A DNA stretch of 7,877 nucleotides from an uncultured Clostridia bacterium (GTDB lineage: Bacteria; Bacillota; Clostridia; Christensenellales; Aristaeellaceae). Location: NCBI GenBank assembly GCA_937906775.1, contig CALCUD010000142.1:1-7877 (forward strand). Reading direction: 5' to 3'. Below, piece by piece: positions 5,185 through 7,877 of this stretch. The notes under the pieces were generated by a model. It was not told the origin of the DNA and searched no databases. It saw only the letters and a list, made by a program, of their open reading frames with translations. The stretch's first letter is position 1, and every line of letters starts with the position of its first letter. A program made the position numbers and the translations under genes.

Positions 5185-7344
5185 ATGTCTGTAACTTTTG
5201 TTGAACAGAACAGATGCTTCTATCTGTCCGGGGGACAGGTCTCCTATGTGCTGTACGTGGATGAGCAGGGAGAACTGGAAAACCTGTACTGGGGAAAACG
5301 GGTCCCGGAGGGGAGTGTCAAACCGGCCCTGGACCGCTATTACGCGGTGGCGTCCTTTGACAAGGACGAGTACAGAAGACCCCACGAGGTCCCCACCCGG
5401 GGCAGCGGCTGGTACGGGACCCCGGCGGTCCGCGTGGAGAACGCCCAGGGAAACGATATGTCCACCCTCCGGTATGTATCCCACAAGATCTACGCCGGGA
5501 AGAGAATGCCCGCGGGATTGCCCGCCACCTATGTGGAGACCGACGCGGAGGCGGACAGCCTGGAGATCCTGCTTCGGGATCCTCTGACCGCCCTGGAGGT
5601 CACCGCGGTATATACGGTGTATGCCGAAAGCGGCGTGATCACCCGGAGACTGGAAGTGGCGAACCCCGGTCCCGATCCCGCGATCCTTCGTGGCGTGATG
5701 GCGGCTTCCGTGCCGTTGTACGGCAGCGGTTATGACCTGATCCACCTGAAGGGCGGCTGGGCTCGTGAATGCTCCGTGGTCCGCGTGCCCCAGGGGGAAG
5801 GGGAGTACAGGATCTATTCCCAGCGCGGCGCCTCCGGACATGAAGAAAATCCCTTTATCGCCCTGTGCGGGAAAAACACGGATGAGTTCGCTGGGGAAGT
5901 ATGGGCCATGAACCTGGTTTACAGCGGCAGTTTCCTGGCTCTTTCCAACGTGGACAACGCGGGGAACACCAGAATGTCCATCGGCATGAACCCCGATGTG
6001 TTTGCCTGGCGTCTGGAAACCGGGGAAGACTTCTGTACCCCGGAAGCGGTGCTGGTCTATTCCGACCGGGGCTTGAACGGCATGTCCGGGCTGTATCACC
6101 GCCTGTACAGGACCCGTCTGGCCCGGGGCGAGTGGCGGGACAAGGACAGACCCATCCTGATCAACAACTGGGAAGGCACCTATTTCTTTTTCAACGAGGA
6201 AAGGCTGCTGAACATCGCCAAACAGGCCAAGCAGATCGGTGTGGAACTGTTCGTGTTGGATGACGGATGGTTCGGCAAACGGAACTGGGATGACAATTCC
6301 TTGGGAGACTGGGTCGAGAACAGGGAAAAACTGCCCGACGGCATCGCCGGTCTGGCGGAGAAGATCAATGCCCTGGGCCTGAAGTTCGGTCTGTGGTTCG
6401 AGCCGGAAATGGTCTCTCCCGACAGCGACCTGTACCGGGCCCATCCGGACTGGTGCCTGCATGTGGACGGCAGACCGAGAACGGAAGCCAGAAGCCAGCT
6501 GATCCTGGATGTCAGCCGGGAGGAAGTGCAGGACTATATCATTGACGCGGTGGGGAAAGTCCTGGCGGGAGCCAAGATCGAGTATGTCAAGTGGGATATG
6601 AACCGGAACATGACGGAAGCCTTCTCCGGGGACCGGGCCACCGAAAGGCAGATGGAGACCCAGCACCGGTATATGCTGGGCGTGTATCGGGTCATAGAGA
6701 CCCTGACGGAGCGCTTCCCGAAGATCCTGTTTGAGGGCTGCTCCGGCGGCGGCGGAAGATTTGATCCCGGTATGCTGTACTACATGCCCCAGATCTGGAC
6801 CAGCGACGATACGGACGCGGCGGAGCGGCTGAAGATCCAGTACGGCACCTCCTATGTGTATCCCCCGTCCTCCATGGGGGCCCATGTCAGTGCGGTGCCG
6901 AATCACCAGACCGGCCGTGTCGTTGGGATGCAGATGCGCGGCGATGTGGCCATCGGCGGGAATTTCGGCTTTGAACTGGATCTGTCCAAACTCAGCGCCG
7001 AGGATCTCCAGACCGCGGAAGCGCTGGTGAAACGAGTCAAGCAGGTCCGGAAGCTGGTGCAGCAGGGAGATTATTATCGCCTGCGGTCTCCTTTTGAGGG
7101 GAATTACACGGCCTGGCAGTTTGTGTCGCCGGACGCCGGGGAAGTCCTGCTCTGTGTCTATGTGACCACCATCGTACCGAACACGGCCCCCCAGCGGATC
7201 CGGCTGCAGGGTCTGGATGAGAACGCCACCTATCTGGACGAGAACGGGGAAACGTATTCCGGCGCCGTTCTGGCCAATATGGGGTTCTGGGTACAGTTGG
7301 ACCAGGACTTTACCAGTAAGGTCGTTTACCTGAAAAAACAGTAA
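5185..7344 (+). CDS. aga: GH36 alpha-galactosidase (AgaA-type, cytoplasmic)
   Basis: This enzyme hydrolyses terminal alpha-1,6-galactose from melibiose, raffinose and stachyose with retention of configuration. The 719-aa length is close to Geobacillus AgaA (about 729 aa), a bacterial subgroup that forms tetramers. An N-terminal beta-sandwich domain (about 1-310) precedes the catalytic (beta/alpha)8 barrel (about 320-620) and a C-terminal beta domain. The nucleophile is Asp471 in YVKWDMNR (467-474), and the acid/base is Asp541 in WTSDDTDA (538-545). The 70-residue gap between them equals that between Asp478 and Asp548 in AgaA, as I recall those numbers. Other family blocks are NNWEGTYF (327-334), LDDGWFGKR (358-366), GLWFEPEMV (402-410) and FEGCSGGGGRFD (516-527). 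No signal peptide is present, so it acts on imported sugar. ATG 5185 follows AAGGAGG (5171-5177) at 7 nt. It is the last gene of the transporter cluster and is followed by a strong terminator. Confidence 0.95.
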   Translation: MSVTFVEQNRCFYLSGGQVSYVLYVDEQGELENLYWGKRVPEGSVKPALDRYYAVASFDKDEYRRPHEVPTRGSGWYGTPAVRVENAQGNDMSTLRYVSHKIYAGKRMPAGLPATYVETDAEADSLEILLRDPLTALEVTAVYTVYAESGVITRRLEVANPGPDPAILRGVMAASVPLYGSGYDLIHLKGGWARECSVVRVPQGEGEYRIYSQRGASGHEENPFIALCGKNTDEFAGEVWAMNLVYSGSFLALSNVDNAGNTRMSIGMNPDVFAWRLETGEDFCTPEAVLVYSDRGLNGMSGLYHRLYRTRLARGEWRDKDRPILINNWEGTYFFFNEERLLNIAKQAKQIGVELFVLDDGWFGKRNWDDNSLGDWVENREKLPDGIAGLAEKINALGLKFGLWFEPEMVSPDSDLYRAHPDWCLHVDGRPRTEARSQLILDVSREEVQDYIIDAVGKVLAGAKIEYVKWDMNRNMTEAFSGDRATERQMETQHRYMLGVYRVIETLTERFPKILFEGCSGGGGRFDPGMLYYMPQIWTSDDTDAAERLKIQYGTSYVYPPSSMGAHVSAVPNHQTGRVVGMQMRGDVAIGGNFGFELDLSKLSAEDLQTAEALVKRVKQVRKLVQQGDYYRLRSPFEGNYTAWQFVSPDAGEVLLCVYVTTIVPNTAPQRIRLQGLDENATYLDENGETYSGAVLANMGFWVQLDQDFTSKVVYLKKQ

Positions 7345-7350
7345 CTGAAA

Positions 7351-7380
7351 CGGGGGCTGTGAGAAAACTCACAGCCCCCG
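7351..7380 (+). terminator. Intrinsic terminator closing the transporter/GH36 operon
   Basis: A perfect 13-bp stem, CGGGGGCTGTGAG (7351-7363) with its complement (7368-7380), is closed by an AAAA loop. It begins 6 bases after the GH36 stop codon. The following tract (cttatttc) is short of T for a classical terminator, but stem strength and position make termination or 3'-end protection likely. Confidence 0.85.
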
Positions 7381-7383
7381 CTT

Positions 7384-7518
7384 ATTTCGGTCCATATTGA
7401 ATTCTGTTTTGGTGAGATCAAGCGCAAAGGTGTCATCTATCGCGGTCCCACTACTATGGTCGGTGAAATTGAATACATCAATGTGGAGGATTATCTGCGA
7501 GGGCTCGGGAAGCAATGA
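7384..7518 (+). pseudogene. Orphan C-terminal coding remnant, unidentified
   Basis: One + strand frame reads as convincing protein for its last 37 codons (FGEIKRKGVIYRG..., then EIEYINVEDYLRGLGKQ) and ends at TGA 7516-7518. Upstream the frame stays open only back into the GH36 terminator, where it stops at 7360-7362, and there is no start codon with a ribosome site. The only internal ATG (7456) would give 20 codons. It looks like the tail of a gene whose front was lost when the present junction formed. I do not recognise the family. A chance open stretch is possible. Confidence 0.3.
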
Positions 7519-7589
7519 ATTTTTTCGGTAATAACATTGCAAACATGTACCATGCGTCCGTCTTTCAGGCAAGTCCCCGGTGACACCAA

Positions 7590-7621
7590 AAAGGCATGGA
7601 CCCCGAAGAGTCCATGCCTTT
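7590..7621 (-). terminator. Terminator hairpin, best read on the - strand
   Basis: AAAGGCATGGAC (7590-7601) pairs perfectly with GTCCATGCCTTT (7610-7621), a 12-bp stem with an 8-base loop. On the - strand the stem ends in a run of five T, a good intrinsic terminator for the - strand gene that stops at 7663. On the + strand the T run is three, so it may also stop rightward transcription. Apart from this hairpin and the preceding remnant, I see no gene in 7519-7662. Confidence 0.8.
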
Positions 7622-7662
7622 ATGACCTCCTTTTCGTTCTCCGCAGCCGACTTCATCTCAGG

Positions 7663-7877
7663 TCAGCTGTTCTTTAATGCCTGATATGTTTTGAAAAGAT
7701 CACAATTGTCGCAAGGTCTACCTTCTGTTATGTTTGGGTCATAGCAGTGGTGAATTTGTCTTTGTATGAATTTCTTTTTTTCTTCATCTGAAAAATCAGT
7801 TTTTATCATAAGCCATTTTTCCAATATGGGACAGCTCTTAGTCGGGATGCCCGAATTACCGCCTGTGACCTGCTCCA
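7663..7877 (-). CDS. Partial unidentified Cys-rich protein (C-terminal 70 residues)
   Basis: The - strand is open from the window edge to a TGA at 7665-7663 and encodes 70 residues of clear protein character; the start lies beyond the window. Visible features are VTGGNSGIPTKSCP at the front and a charged helix-like segment (DFSDEEKKKFIQRQ). A Cys/His cluster near the end contains IHHCYDPN and GRPCDNCDLF. Cys residues at fragment positions 15, 44, 55 and 58, with His42 and His43, could bind zinc or an Fe-S cluster; this is inference. I do not recognise the family. Codons are AT-rich (many AAA, ATA and ACA), unlike the GC-rich operon, which suggests a different origin. A terminator on the same strand follows about 40 bases after the stop, supporting a real gene. 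Confidence 0.6.
   Translation of the reverse strand, partial: EQVTGGNSGIPTKSCPILEKWLMIKTDFSDEEKKKFIQRQIHHCYDPNITEGRPCDNCDLFKTYQALKNS

Noticed and set aside
7565..7634. 16-codon - strand frame preceded by a perfect AGGAGG
   Set aside because: Its start lies within the terminator stem (ATG at 7615-7613) and the short product has no features. The ribosome-like sequence is probably chance, although the placement is curious.
7369..7656. 95-codon - strand frame between the two terminator hairpins
   Set aside because: It runs through one terminator and into the other, has no ribosome site before its ATG, and shows no recognisable motif. The + strand remnant in 7384-7518 reads more like protein.
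1..7877. CRISPR array, tRNA, rRNA, insertion sequence or riboswitch
   Set aside because: No spaced repeats, cloverleaf, conserved rRNA stretch, terminal inverted repeats, transposase or known riboswitch core was seen on either strand.

Overview
The window holds an alpha-galactoside uptake and cleavage locus, all on the + strand. It most likely comes from a Gram-positive anaerobe of the Clostridia. This rests on strong AGGAGG ribosome sites before every gene, a CUT1 sugar ABC transporter without its own ATPase, and a GH36 enzyme of the Firmicutes AgaA type. The binding protein has an MKKIL...SFASA-type signal peptide without a lipobox. From memory this style is common in rumen and gut Christensenellales-like genomes, but that lineage call is an inference of low to moderate strength.

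Layout: 1-300 holds what looks like the decayed 3' end of an unidentified gene, readable only by changing frame twice. A promoter at 295-323 and a 10-bp tandem repeat lead into melA (366-1802), a GH4 alpha-galactosidase. A near-consensus promoter at 1898-1926, with two direct repeats upstream, drives a secreted sugar-binding protein (1974-3185). A strong terminator-like hairpin (3243-3279) separates it from two permease genes (3313-4245 and 4256-5113). After a smaller hairpin comes a GH36 alpha-galactosidase (5185-7344), closed by a 13-bp perfect hairpin (7351-7380).

The last 500 bases are AT-richer and look like a different neighbourhood. They contain a short orphan + strand coding remnant, a two-way terminator hairpin (7590-7621), and the 3' end of an unidentified Cys-rich gene on the - strand (7663 to the window edge).

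How the genes fit together (inference from families): the binding protein captures alpha-galactosides such as melibiose, raffinose or stachyose. The two permeases import them, powered by a shared MsmX/MsmK-type ATPase encoded elsewhere. Two cytoplasmic alpha-galactosidases of unrelated mechanism then release galactose: GH4 (NAD+ and metal dependent) and GH36 (classical retaining). No regulator, ATPase, sucrose-cleaving enzyme or galactose-pathway gene lies in the window. The core locus is a recognisable type of system. The less ordinary points are the paired GH4/GH36 enzymes, an inserted segment in the GH4 protein, the non-lipoprotein binding protein, several candidate operators, and the unidentified gene pieces at both ends.
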